Source: Planctomycetaceae bacterium (GTDB taxonomy: Bacteria; Planctomycetota; Planctomycetia; Pirellulales; UBA1268). From it: a stretch of DNA of 5,350 nt. Below the pieces are notes generated by a model. That model had not been told where the DNA came from. It saw nothing but the letters and a program-made list of their open reading frames with translations, and made no database searches. Shown in pieces: positions 1 to 5,350 of this stretch (position 1 is its first letter; each line of letters opens with the position of its first letter). The stretch is taken from contig CANETO010000173.1 in assembly GCA_947440895.1 (NCBI GenBank), positions 1-5,350 on the forward strand, written 5' to 3'. The position numbers were made by a program, and so were the translations under genes.

Positions 1-1
1 C

Positions 2-217
2 GAGGACATCGCAGCCACCCGCGTGCACCACCATCTGGTGCCTGGGGAAGGAGCGATCGATTTTGCCGGCGTGTTTCAGGCGATCGCTGAGCACACGCCA
101 GATATATGGATCACGGTGGAACTCTATCCCTACCGCAATCAGCCCGACGAGGCAGCCAGAGCGGCCCGTTCGTATCTGCTCTCGCAGGCCGCCGCAGCAA
201 CCGTGACCATCTCCTGA
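2..217 (+). CDS. Sugar phosphate isomerase/epimerase-like TIM-barrel protein, C-terminal end only
   Basis: Only the last 71 residues are in the window; the reading frame is open at the left edge and ends at TGA 215-217. The visible part carries the end of a xylose-isomerase-like (AP endonuclease 2 type) barrel. It shows an H-x-H-L-x-x-G-x-G-x-x-D-F stretch (fragment residues 9-21), an amphipathic helix, and a final strand ITVELYPY whose Glu (fragment residue 40) sits where the last metal-binding Glu of this superfamily lies. The Phe-to-Glu spacing, 19 residues, is the same as in the complete TIM-barrel gene at 1216-2064, so the two are probably distant paralogues. An Ala-rich tail follows. 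The next gene starts 15 bases downstream on the same strand, so co-transcription is likely. The substrate cannot be told. A GTG at 23 is in frame but falls inside the conserved region and is not a start. Confidence 0.85.
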   Translation, partial: EDIAATRVHHHLVPGEGAIDFAGVFQAIAEHTPDIWITVELYPYRNQPDEAARAARSYLLSQAAAATVTIS

Positions 218-232
218 CGCGGCCACCAGCCC

Positions 233-1168
233 ATGTTCCCATCCCTGCTCGCCTGGGTCAGGCTCCTGCGGCTGCCGAACCACGCCACGGCGGTGGCCGA
301 CGTTCTGGCAGGCTATGTGATCGTGTCGCAGGCCCGCACGATCGAGTGGCCGGCGCCGGCGCTTGGGTGGGCGATCCTTGCTTCACTGGGCTTCTACGCG
401 GCCGGCATGGTGCTCAATGATGTCTTTGATCTCGCGGTGGATCGCGAGGAGCGTCCGGAACGGCCACTGCCGAGTGGCCGCATCGGCGTGCGGTCAGCGG
501 TTGCGACTGGCAACATCCTGATGGCGATTGGCAGCATCGCCGCCTGTGCGACGGCGGTGGCAGCACAGAATCCCTGGCCGGCGCTCGTCGGCGCGCTGCT
601 CACCGCCGCAGTCTGGGGCTACAACCGTCACGCCAAAGCCACCAGTCTCGGGCCGGCCGTGATGGGCAGCTGCCGGGCCCTCAACTGGCTCCTGGGCATG
701 ACCGCAGCCGGCGGACCGCAGGCGGCGCACGAGTGGCTGCTCCCGCTCGGCATGGGTGTCTACGTCATGGGCATCACGGTCTACGCCCGCGACGAGGCGG
801 AGGAGAGCCGCTCCGGCCGGCTTGCGGCCGGCGTGGCCATCATGCTCGTCGGGCTGGCGACCGCGGGGCTCGCCCCGTGGCTGGCGGCCCGCTCAGGCGG
901 TGCCGGCGCCTGGCTCACCGGGACGAAACTCACGAACTGGCTGCTGCTGTGGGGCATGCTGACCGCGTCCGTTCTGCTGCGGGCGGTGCTCGGCATCTTC
1001 GATCCCGCGAGTGGACGCGTGCAGCAGGCCATCGGTAATGCGATCATGGCCATCATTACGCTCGATGCGGTCCTCGTGCTGGCGACCTGCGGCGAGCCAT
1101 GGTCGATTGTCGTGCTTCTGCTGTTGGTTCCGTTCCTGGTGGGCCGGCGGTTCGTGAGCCCCACCTGA
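233..1168 (+). CDS. eboC: UbiA-superfamily membrane prenyltransferase, EboC type
   Basis: Predicted integral membrane protein of 311 aa that would transfer an isoprenoid group from a prenyl diphosphate to an acceptor; the acceptor is unknown. The first Asp-rich motif is intact: N62-D63-V-F-D66-L-A-V-D70, followed by the R-P-x-R-P-L-P-S-G-R segment (residues 74-83), the signature of UbiA Mg-diphosphate binding. A conserved loop has Y130, K135 and C147-R-A-L-N-x-L-L-G (to 155). The second acidic region is unusual: Y184-A-R-D-E-A-E-E-S instead of a plain DxxxD. About eight or nine hydrophobic segments can be read (roughly 15-33, 43-62, 92-112, 115-130, 168-184, 199-218, 235-253, 266-284, 289-304), as expected for the family. 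From memory, the N-terminal L-P-N-H-A-T-A-V-A-D-V-L-A-G region and the N-D-V-F-D and C-R-x-x-N-x-L-L-G blocks match EboC better than quinone-pathway UbiA or chlorophyll synthase. ATG 233 was chosen because the hydrophobic N-terminus follows directly; no Shine-Dalgarno motif precedes it. EboC is a family call; the superfamily call is firmer. Confidence 0.87.
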   Translation: MFPSLLAWVRLLRLPNHATAVADVLAGYVIVSQARTIEWPAPALGWAILASLGFYAAGMVLNDVFDLAVDREERPERPLPSGRIGVRSAVATGNILMAIGSIAACATAVAAQNPWPALVGALLTAAVWGYNRHAKATSLGPAVMGSCRALNWLLGMTAAGGPQAAHEWLLPLGMGVYVMGITVYARDEAEESRSGRLAAGVAIMLVGLATAGLAPWLAARSGGAGAWLTGTKLTNWLLLWGMLTASVLLRAVLGIFDPASGRVQQAIGNAIMAIITLDAVLVLATCGEPWSIVVLLLLVPFLVGRRFVSPT

Positions 1169-1215
1169 AGCGTTCCAGAACACCATCCCTTCCCGCATCC
1201 CAAGCCTCCACCACC

Positions 1216-2064
1216 ATGCTGCTCGGCTACGGCACCAATAGCATCGGCGACGTCGACCCGCTCGACGCGATTCCCATGCTCGGCGGCCTAGGCTATCGGT
1301 CGCTGGCGATCACGCTCGATCACCATACCATCGACCCCTTTGCCGCCGACCTGCCCGCCAGGATCGCCCGCTGGCGTGAGGCCCTCACCCGCTCACGGAT
1401 GGCGTGCGTGATCGAAACCGGCGCTCGCCACCTGCTCGATCCTGTGCACAAGCACGAACCGACGCTGGTGACGGCCGACCGCGAGGCCAGAGACAGGCGA
1501 GTCGATTTCCTCTGTCGAGCCATCGATATCGCTGTCGAACTGAGCGCGGCATGCGTGTCGCTTTGGTCAGGCGTGGTCCGAGACTCGGCCGACGAGGAAG
1601 CGATCTGGGGCCGCCTCGCCGGCAGCCTTGGTCCCGTGCTTGACCATGCCGCAATCCGCGGCATGGCGCTTGGATTCGAACCGGAGCCAGGCATGGCGAT
1701 CGACACACTCGCCCGCTACGGCCACCTGCTGGACCGCTTGGAGAGGCCCGAGCACCTGCGGCTGACCGTCGACATCGGCCACCTGGAGTGCATGGGCGAG
1801 TGGCCTCTGGACGCGAGGCTCCGACCGTGGACTGACCGCATCGTGAACATCCATGTCGACGACATGCTGGCCTGTCGCCACGAGCACCTGCCGCTCGGTG
1901 CAGGCGACGTCGATTTTCCGCCGATCCTTGCCGCCATCGCCGCCGGCGGCTATCGCGGTGGACTCCACGTGGAACTGCCACGCCAGTCGCACCGCTGGGT
2001 GGAGACCGCCCGACAGTCCGCCGCCTTTCTCGCCCCTCTGATTTCCCAGGAGTCATCTCAATGA
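1216..2064 (+). CDS. Sugar phosphate isomerase/epimerase family TIM-barrel protein
   Basis: Cytoplasmic 282-aa protein of the xylose-isomerase-like / AP endonuclease 2 superfamily, of normal length. The expected metal-site residues lie on successive barrel strands: E155 (GFEPEPG), D186 with H189 (TVDIGH), H213 (NIHVDD) and E253 (HVELPR). Their spacing is close to the Mn-binding Glu152, Asp185, His211 and Glu246 of D-tagatose 3-epimerase. E67 (VIETG) is a further conserved-looking strand-end acid. H-x-H-L-x-x-G-x-G-x-x-D-F lies at 222-234. The likely activity is isomerisation or epimerisation of a sugar or cyclitol; the substrate cannot be deduced. The start is set at ATG 1216, just before the first barrel strand (MLLGYGTNS). 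The frame is open back to 1099, but that part overlaps the end of the prenyltransferase gene and looks non-coding. No Shine-Dalgarno motif is visible. The stop TGA overlaps the next ATG (ATGA), indicating translational coupling with the phosphodiesterase-like gene. At 282 aa it is shorter than EboE as I remember it (near 390 aa), so it is not assigned that name. Confidence 0.9.
   Translation: MLLGYGTNSIGDVDPLDAIPMLGGLGYRSLAITLDHHTIDPFAADLPARIARWREALTRSRMACVIETGARHLLDPVHKHEPTLVTADREARDRRVDFLCRAIDIAVELSAACVSLWSGVVRDSADEEAIWGRLAGSLGPVLDHAAIRGMALGFEPEPGMAIDTLARYGHLLDRLERPEHLRLTVDIGHLECMGEWPLDARLRPWTDRIVNIHVDDMLACRHEHLPLGAGDVDFPPILAAIAAGGYRGGLHVELPRQSHRWVETARQSAAFLAPLISQESSQ
1644..1666. repeat. 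Short perfect inverted repeat inside the TIM-barrel gene
   Basis: CCATGCCGC at 1644-1652 and GCGGCATGG at 1658-1666 are exact reverse complements separated by AATCC, so the transcript could form a 9-bp stem with a 5-nt loop. It lies in codons for D-H-A-A-I-R-G-M. No T-tract follows. It is probably incidental to GC-rich coding sequence, but it is the longest perfect hairpin I noticed in the plus-strand genes. Confidence 0.35.
2048..2052 (+). promoter_or_regulatory. Ribosome binding site of the phosphodiesterase-like gene
   Basis: AGGAG lies 8 bases before the ATG at 2061, inside the last codons of the upstream TIM-barrel gene. It supports the chosen start and, with the ATGA overlap, suggests the two proteins are made in coupled amounts. 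The two preceding gene starts (233 and 1216) have no comparable motif. Confidence 0.7.
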
Positions 2065-3434
2065 ATCCCGCGTCGTCTCCGGTCCACGTCCTGCTGCTCT
2101 CGATTCCCGGACTTCGTCAGGAAGATCTGTCTCGCATGCCGACCCTGCAGACGCTGGCGGCTGTCGGTGACTGCGTTCCCCTCGACCCGGGATTTCCTGC
2201 CGTGACCTGTCCGGTGCAGGCGACGCTCACGACCGGCACCTCGCCCGCCGTCCACGGGATCGTCGCAAACGGCGTCTACGACCGCGGTACGCAGCACGTG
2301 GAAATGTGGATCAGCCCCGATGGCGTGCATCGAAGTCCGAGAATCTGGGATCAGCTCAAGTCGGCCCGGCCGGAGCTACGGACCGCGGCCTGGTTTGGCC
2401 TGCAGTCGAAGCATGCAACCGCCGATCTGGTCTGCCTGCCGGCACCGAAACACAATCCCGACGGCACCGAGACGATGTGGTGCCACACGAACCCCGAGCC
2501 GCTCTACGCCGCGCTTCGCGACAAGCTCGGCGACTTCCCGCTTCACAAATTCTGGGGGCCCATCGCTGGGATCGAGTCTTCGCAGTGGATCGCCAGGAGC
2601 TTTTTGGAGGCCTCCCAGACGAACCCGCCGCAGTTTGCCTACGTCTACCTGCCGCATCTCGACTATGCCGCCCAGAGGACCGGCCCCGACAGCCCACAGG
2701 CCCACGCCGCCTGCGGCGAACTTGATGCCGAGATTGCGAGGCTGATCGATGGCTTTGGCGAGCAGGTGGGCCGCGACACTCTCGTGGTGCTCGTTGTGGG
2801 CGAATACCGGATCCGGCCGGTGTCGCACACGCTCTTCCCCAATCGTGTGCTTCGTGAGGCCGGCCTGCTGGCCGTCACCGAGACGGCCGACGGCGAACTG
2901 CTCAACATGCCCGGCAGCAAGGCCTGGGCGCTGGCCGATCACCAGGTGAGCCACATCTATCTGGCGGACGGACACGACGACTCGCTTGTCGAACAGGTCG
3001 CGTCGCTGTTCCGGGGCAGGGCAGGGGTGGCCCGCGTGCTCGTCGGCGCCGACCTCGTGGCCGCGGGCCTTATCGACTCTTCTCCGCCCGGAAAGGAAAG
3101 CCGCTGCGGAGACCTCGTCATCGAGAGCACTCCCGACAGTTGGCAGAGCTATTTCTATTGGCTCGATGATGCCAAGGCGCCGCGGTTTGCCCGCACGATC
3201 GACATCCATCGCAAGCCGGGGTACGACCCGCTCGAACTCCATATCGATCGGACGAAACTCCCAGCCGTCGCCATTCCGCTCGACGTGTCGCTCGTGAAGG
3301 GCTCGCACGGGGCTGTCGATCCGAACGACCCGCACGAGACAGTCTTCATCGCCTCACGCCCCGACATCGTCCACGGCCCGCTGTCCATGCACGAGATCAG
3401 AGCAATCGTCATGCGACTCTTCGATTCCCAGTAG
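2061..3434 (+). CDS. Type I phosphodiesterase / nucleotide pyrophosphatase-family protein (alkaline phosphatase superfamily), EboF-like, with altered metal site
   Basis: Protein of 457 aa with the alkaline phosphatase fold. It has no obvious signal peptide or membrane segment, so it is probably cytoplasmic. The nucleophile block is intact: F45-P-A-V-T49-C-P, then T57-T-G, P62, H65-G-I-V-A-N70; T49 matches the NPP catalytic Thr and N70 the conserved Asn. The other metal-site blocks deviate. S-I-P16-G-L stands where NPPs have S-I-D-G. L-D201-Y-A-A-Q205-R-T-G-P keeps the Asp but has Gln for His. G-E248-Y249-R replaces the S-D-H-G motif. G-S-H416-G-A keeps the last His. Extra conserved-looking blocks are F-W-G-P (164-167), S-S-Q-W-I-A (173-178), N-R-V-L-R-E-A-G-L-L (261-270), A-D-H-Q-V-S-H (292-298) and W-L-D-D-A-K-A-P with D-I-H-R-K-P-G-Y-D-P (367-390). 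I remember these from a bacterial subfamily annotated as alkaline phosphatase or nucleotide pyrophosphatase and found in ebo-type clusters, so the changes may be subfamily-wide. The natural substrate is unknown; the protein could be a phosphodiesterase with a remodelled site or a non-catalytic binding protein. Confidence 0.88.
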   Translation: MNPASSPVHVLLLSIPGLRQEDLSRMPTLQTLAAVGDCVPLDPGFPAVTCPVQATLTTGTSPAVHGIVANGVYDRGTQHVEMWISPDGVHRSPRIWDQLKSARPELRTAAWFGLQSKHATADLVCLPAPKHNPDGTETMWCHTNPEPLYAALRDKLGDFPLHKFWGPIAGIESSQWIARSFLEASQTNPPQFAYVYLPHLDYAAQRTGPDSPQAHAACGELDAEIARLIDGFGEQVGRDTLVVLVVGEYRIRPVSHTLFPNRVLREAGLLAVTETADGELLNMPGSKAWALADHQVSHIYLADGHDDSLVEQVASLFRGRAGVARVLVGADLVAAGLIDSSPPGKESRCGDLVIESTPDSWQSYFYWLDDAKAPRFARTIDIHRKPGYDPLELHIDRTKLPAVAIPLDVSLVKGSHGAVDPNDPHETVFIASRPDIVHGPLSMHEIRAIVMRLFDSQ

Positions 3435-3447
3435 CACGCAAGGCGAG

Positions 3448-3477
3448 CGTCGGCAGTTCACACCCACTCTGCCGGCG
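3448..3477. terminator. Possible hairpin terminator between convergent genes
   Basis: CGTCGGCAG at 3448-3456 can pair with CTGCCGGCG at 3469-3477, giving a 9-bp stem with one G-U pair and a 12-nt loop. It starts in the 23-bp gap after the phosphodiesterase-like stop and extends into the last codons of the ferredoxin gene. It could slow or stop transcription from both sides, but neither side has a T-tract, so it is not a standard intrinsic terminator. Confidence 0.3.
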
Positions 3478-3817
3478 GCTCGATCGTGTCGGCCGGACGA
3501 CGCCCGGCATCGACACGGCCCGAACCGGCCAGCCTGCTCGTTGCCTTGACGGTCATGTCGCCATCGCAGGCGATTTGGCAGGAGAGCCGCAGCCCCTTCT
3601 GCCCGGTCAGCCCCTTGGCCGCGAGCACGTCCCGCTCGGCCTTTGTCATGGCGGCTGGTTCGCCCGCCACGAATTCAACGCGGCAGGTGGTGCATCGGGC
3701 CACGCCACCGCAGGCATGCAGTTGATCGATGCCGCACTCGTCCACGAGCCCATTGACCAGCCGTTTACCGGCCGGCACCTCGAACGATCCCACCCCTTCG
3801 ACGGTCAGTTTCGGCAT
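3458..3817 (-). CDS. [2Fe-2S] ferredoxin, adrenodoxin type
   Basis: Small soluble electron carrier of 119 aa. The four cluster ligands read as C36-x5-C42-x2-C45-x34-C80 (HACGGVARCTTC, then RLSC), the adrenodoxin / Isc-ferredoxin spacing rather than the plant CX4CX2C pattern. The N-terminal half has the beta-grasp start (PKLTVEGVGSFEVPAGKRL). C28 and C84 are extra cysteines not expected to bind the cluster. About 25 residues follow the last beta strand (after residue 94), a polar, Pro-rich tail ending E-P-P-A-E-W-V. The start is fixed by ATG 3815-3817 with GAGGAG seven bases upstream. The frame stays open to 3970, but that extension is Arg/Ser-rich and antisense to nothing useful: it lies over the 3' end of the DUF1080-ThuA gene in another frame. 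The gene follows that one by 34 bases on the same strand, so co-transcription is likely. Its redox partner is not in the window. Confidence 0.93.
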   Translation of the reverse strand: MPKLTVEGVGSFEVPAGKRLVNGLVDECGIDQLHACGGVARCTTCRVEFVAGEPAAMTKAERDVLAAKGLTGQKGLRLSCQIACDGDMTVKATSRLAGSGRVDAGRRPADTIEPPAEWV

Positions 3818-3824
3818 CGCGTGT

Positions 3825-3830
3825 CTCCTC
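3825..3830 (-). promoter_or_regulatory. Ribosome binding site of the ferredoxin gene
   Basis: On the minus strand GAGGAG stands seven bases before the ferredoxin ATG. It is a strong Shine-Dalgarno match within the 34-base gap after the DUF1080-ThuA stop and decides the ferredoxin start. Confidence 0.75.
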
Positions 3831-3851
3831 AAAAAAATGGTTGTGTAGAAA

Positions 3852-5350
3852 TCAGATCTTGGCTGGCGCCGGCGGAACCGCCTTGCCGGTCTCCGGCTGC
3901 TTGGCCGGCTCGGGCTTCGCCGCCGCCGGCTTTGGTTGCTTGTCGTCGAGGTTCGCCACCATGTCTTCATTGGTCACGGTCGAGGCCACGCCCTCCGCAG
4001 GCACGTCCAGCCCGGCCGTCCAAACCAGTGCGTTGAGCATCATTTTGCGGAAGTCGTCGTTGGACCAGTTCGTGTGGAAATGAGCACCGGTGCAGCCGAA
4101 GCCGCGGCCGCCCTCGGGACGCTCGTATGCCCAGGCCAGCACCTCCCGTGATCCCTTGCCGCCACGGACGGCGGGGTTGTTGCTGTGCGGGCCGTCGGGC
4201 CGCTCCCGTGTGTCGTCGGGGGGAACGGCCGACAGGATCGCCGTCACGCCGGCCATCGGCTCGCGAAACCGCATGTGGTAATACCACTCGTCTTTGGTCT
4301 CGAACGGACGCACGCCCCGCGTGATCGGGTGGCCCTCGGCAATCTCCGTCTTCGCCAGCGTCCAGTGGGGATTCACCGACCAGTTGGGCTCGAAGTAGCC
4401 ACCCATCCAGTTGAGAAACTCAGGGCCGCCCTTTTCCTTCGGCACCTCGACGGCGTAATGCAGGCAGGCGATGCCGACGCCCCGCTTGGCGAGTGCGTCG
4501 ATCTGGGCCAGACGGCTGCTCTGGAGCACCGGGTGCCCGCCCCCGCCGTCGGCGAAGAAGAAGATGGCATCGGCATTGTCAAAAGCGGTCGGGTCGGTGG
4601 GCCAGCCGCCGGCGTAGGTCGCGGTCACGAGTTGCGGACCCGTTGCCCCGGTCTCGAAGGCCGTGTCGAGGCACTTTTCCGCCAGCAGCGTGCCAGCCCG
4701 ATGCTCGTGCTCGCCCGGTCCATGGCTCTGCTTGCCTGCCACCAGCACCAGCTTCTTCCGGCCATCCGCCAGCTTCAGTCGCTTCAGGTGGATGTCTTTG
4801 AATTCCACCTTCATTGGCGGACCGGCATGCAACTGCAGGGCCAGGATGCCCTCGCCAGCCCGCTTGCCCACCTGCTCGTCGACCAACTCCGACATCAGCT
4901 GGCCGTTGATGAAATGCTGGAGCTTCGGTCCCTTGGCGACGATCCGGTAGACGTTCCAGTCGCCCTGCTTGATCGTCTTCTGCAGGTCTTCGGTCTTGCC
5001 GATCGGCTCGCCCGCGGTCTTCGTGCCATCGGCGGCGATCGATACCCGTTCGCCGCGATTGGCGAGGATGCCGCGGCCCTTCTCCTCGTACATGATCCCG
5101 GAGTAGTTGGTGCCTACTTCGAAGTCACCCTGATAGCCGCCGACGACGAAGTCGCCGTAGTCCTTGCTGCGGTATTGGATGCCGCTATTCCCGCCGGTAC
5201 CGGTGATGCGATACTTCAGCTCCAACTCGAAGTCGTCGAGGTTGCCCTGCCTCCAAATCAGGAATGTGTTGCCCTTGGTAGGGTTCTCGGCCGTGTTCTG
5301 GCCGACGATCACGCCATCCTGCACCGACCAGAACTCGGGTTTGCCCTCCC
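3852..5350 (-). CDS. DUF1080 (3-keto-disaccharide hydrolase-like) + ThuA domain fusion protein, N-terminus outside window
   Basis: Partial protein of about 499 visible residues, open at the right edge, stop TGA at 3854-3852. Numbering from the in-frame GTG at 5324, the first domain (before 1 to about 183) is a concanavalin-like DUF1080 fold: E-F-W-S-V-Q-D-G at its start, N46-S-G-I-Q-Y-R, G-Y-Q-G-D (63-67), W123-N-x-Y-R-I and the closing V-E-F-K-D-I-H-L-K. This family (Pfam DUF1080) includes hydrolases of 3-keto-glycosides. The second domain (about 191-440) is ThuA-like, a fold related to class I glutamine amidotransferases. It has K-L-V-L-V-A-G, H201/H206/H208, F-F-F-A-D-G-G-G-G-H, G-V-G-I-A-C-L-H-Y, W-Y-Y-H, then G-A-H-F-H-T-N-W and N-A-L-V-W-T-A-G. 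A tail (463-490) rich in Pro, Ala and Lys ends the protein. Such proteins are common in planctomycetes and are usually exported, but the signal region is outside the window. Probable role: carbohydrate breakdown. The GTG at 5324 is not the start, because conserved DUF1080 sequence precedes it. Confidence 0.92.
   Translation of the reverse strand, partial: EGKPEFWSVQDGVIVGQNTAENPTKGNTFLIWRQGNLDDFELELKYRITGTGGNSGIQYRSKDYGDFVVGGYQGDFEVGTNYSGIMYEEKGRGILANRGERVSIAADGTKTAGEPIGKTEDLQKTIKQGDWNVYRIVAKGPKLQHFINGQLMSELVDEQVGKRAGEGILALQLHAGPPMKVEFKDIHLKRLKLADGRKKLVLVAGKQSHGPGEHEHRAGTLLAEKCLDTAFETGATGPQLVTATYAGGWPTDPTAFDNADAIFFFADGGGGHPVLQSSRLAQIDALAKRGVGIACLHYAVEVPKEKGGPEFLNWMGGYFEPNWSVNPHWTLAKTEIAEGHPITRGVRPFETKDEWYYHMRFREPMAGVTAILSAVPPDDTRERPDGPHSNNPAVRGGKGSREVLAWAYERPEGGRGFGCTGAHFHTNWSNDDFRKMMLNALVWTAGLDVPAEGVASTVTNEDMVANLDDKQPKPAAAKPEPAKQPETGKAVPPAPAKI

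Noticed and set aside
349..360. 12-base palindrome GCCGGCGCCGGC as a possible operator
   Set aside because: It lies within prenyltransferase codons for P-A-P and is simple GC repetition with no second copy near a promoter.
1099..1215. Upstream extension of the TIM-barrel gene to an ATG at 1099
   Set aside because: It would overlap the last 23 codons of the prenyltransferase, and the 39 added residues precede the natural first barrel strand with no conserved look; ATG 1216 is preferred.
1385..2056. 223-codon minus-strand open frame opposite the TIM-barrel gene
   Set aside because: The translation is Arg/Gly-rich without recognisable domains, and the plus-strand protein has all its metal ligands in place.
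2376..3335. 319-codon open frame on the minus strand, antisense to the phosphodiesterase-like gene
   Set aside because: It lies wholly within a well-supported gene, its translation shows no family motif, and long antisense frames are expected at this GC content.
3831..3837. Run of seven A (T-tract on the minus strand) between the DUF1080-ThuA and ferredoxin genes, as a possible terminator
   Set aside because: There is no GC-rich stem before it on the minus strand, and it runs directly into the ferredoxin ribosome binding site.
3818..3970. Upstream extension of the ferredoxin frame
   Set aside because: The added residues are Arg/Ser-rich and lie over the 3' coding end of the DUF1080-ThuA gene; the ATG at 3817 has a strong ribosome binding site at the right distance.
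3575..4036. 153-codon plus-strand open frame across the ferredoxin and the fusion gene's 3' end
   Set aside because: It is opposite two clear genes and spans their boundary, and its translation has no domain features.
5322..5324. GTG as the start of the DUF1080-ThuA protein
   Set aside because: The frame stays open to the window edge and the preceding residues (G-K-P-E-F-W-S) match the usual start of the DUF1080 domain, so the true start lies outside.

Overview
The window is GC-rich, gene-dense bacterial DNA with no RNA gene, CRISPR array or mobile element that I can see. The protein types, above all a DUF1080 + ThuA fusion, together with high GC and several starts lacking a Shine-Dalgarno motif, suggest a planctomycete (Planctomycetota). 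This is an inference from protein content; there is no taxonomic marker gene here.

Layout. Bases 2-3434 form a plus-strand run of four genes: the 3' end of a xylose-isomerase-like TIM-barrel protein, an EboC-type UbiA membrane prenyltransferase, a second complete TIM-barrel protein of the same superfamily, and a type I phosphodiesterase / nucleotide pyrophosphatase-like protein that overlaps the TIM-barrel gene by ATGA. Bases 3458-5350 hold a minus-strand pair: a DUF1080-ThuA fusion (its N-terminus lies beyond the right edge) followed by an adrenodoxin-type [2Fe-2S] ferredoxin. The two blocks converge on a 23-bp gap next to a short hairpin. No gene-free stretch exceeds 50 bases.

Function. 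UbiA-like EboC + TIM-barrel isomerase/epimerase + phosphodiesterase-like protein resembles part of the ebo/edb gene cluster. That cluster is known from cyanobacteria, where it is needed for export of the scytonemin precursor, and from Pseudomonas, where it is involved in repelling nematodes; its chemical product is not established. My reading is that the plus-strand genes make or process a prenylated or lipid-linked polar metabolite: the TIM-barrel proteins act on a sugar or cyclitol, the membrane protein attaches an isoprenoid, and the phosphatase-like protein handles a phosphoester. The most notable point is that the phosphatase-like protein keeps the nucleophile threonine but has lost or changed four of the six metal ligands expected in nucleotide pyrophosphatases. 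The minus-strand pair looks like unrelated carbohydrate and redox functions.
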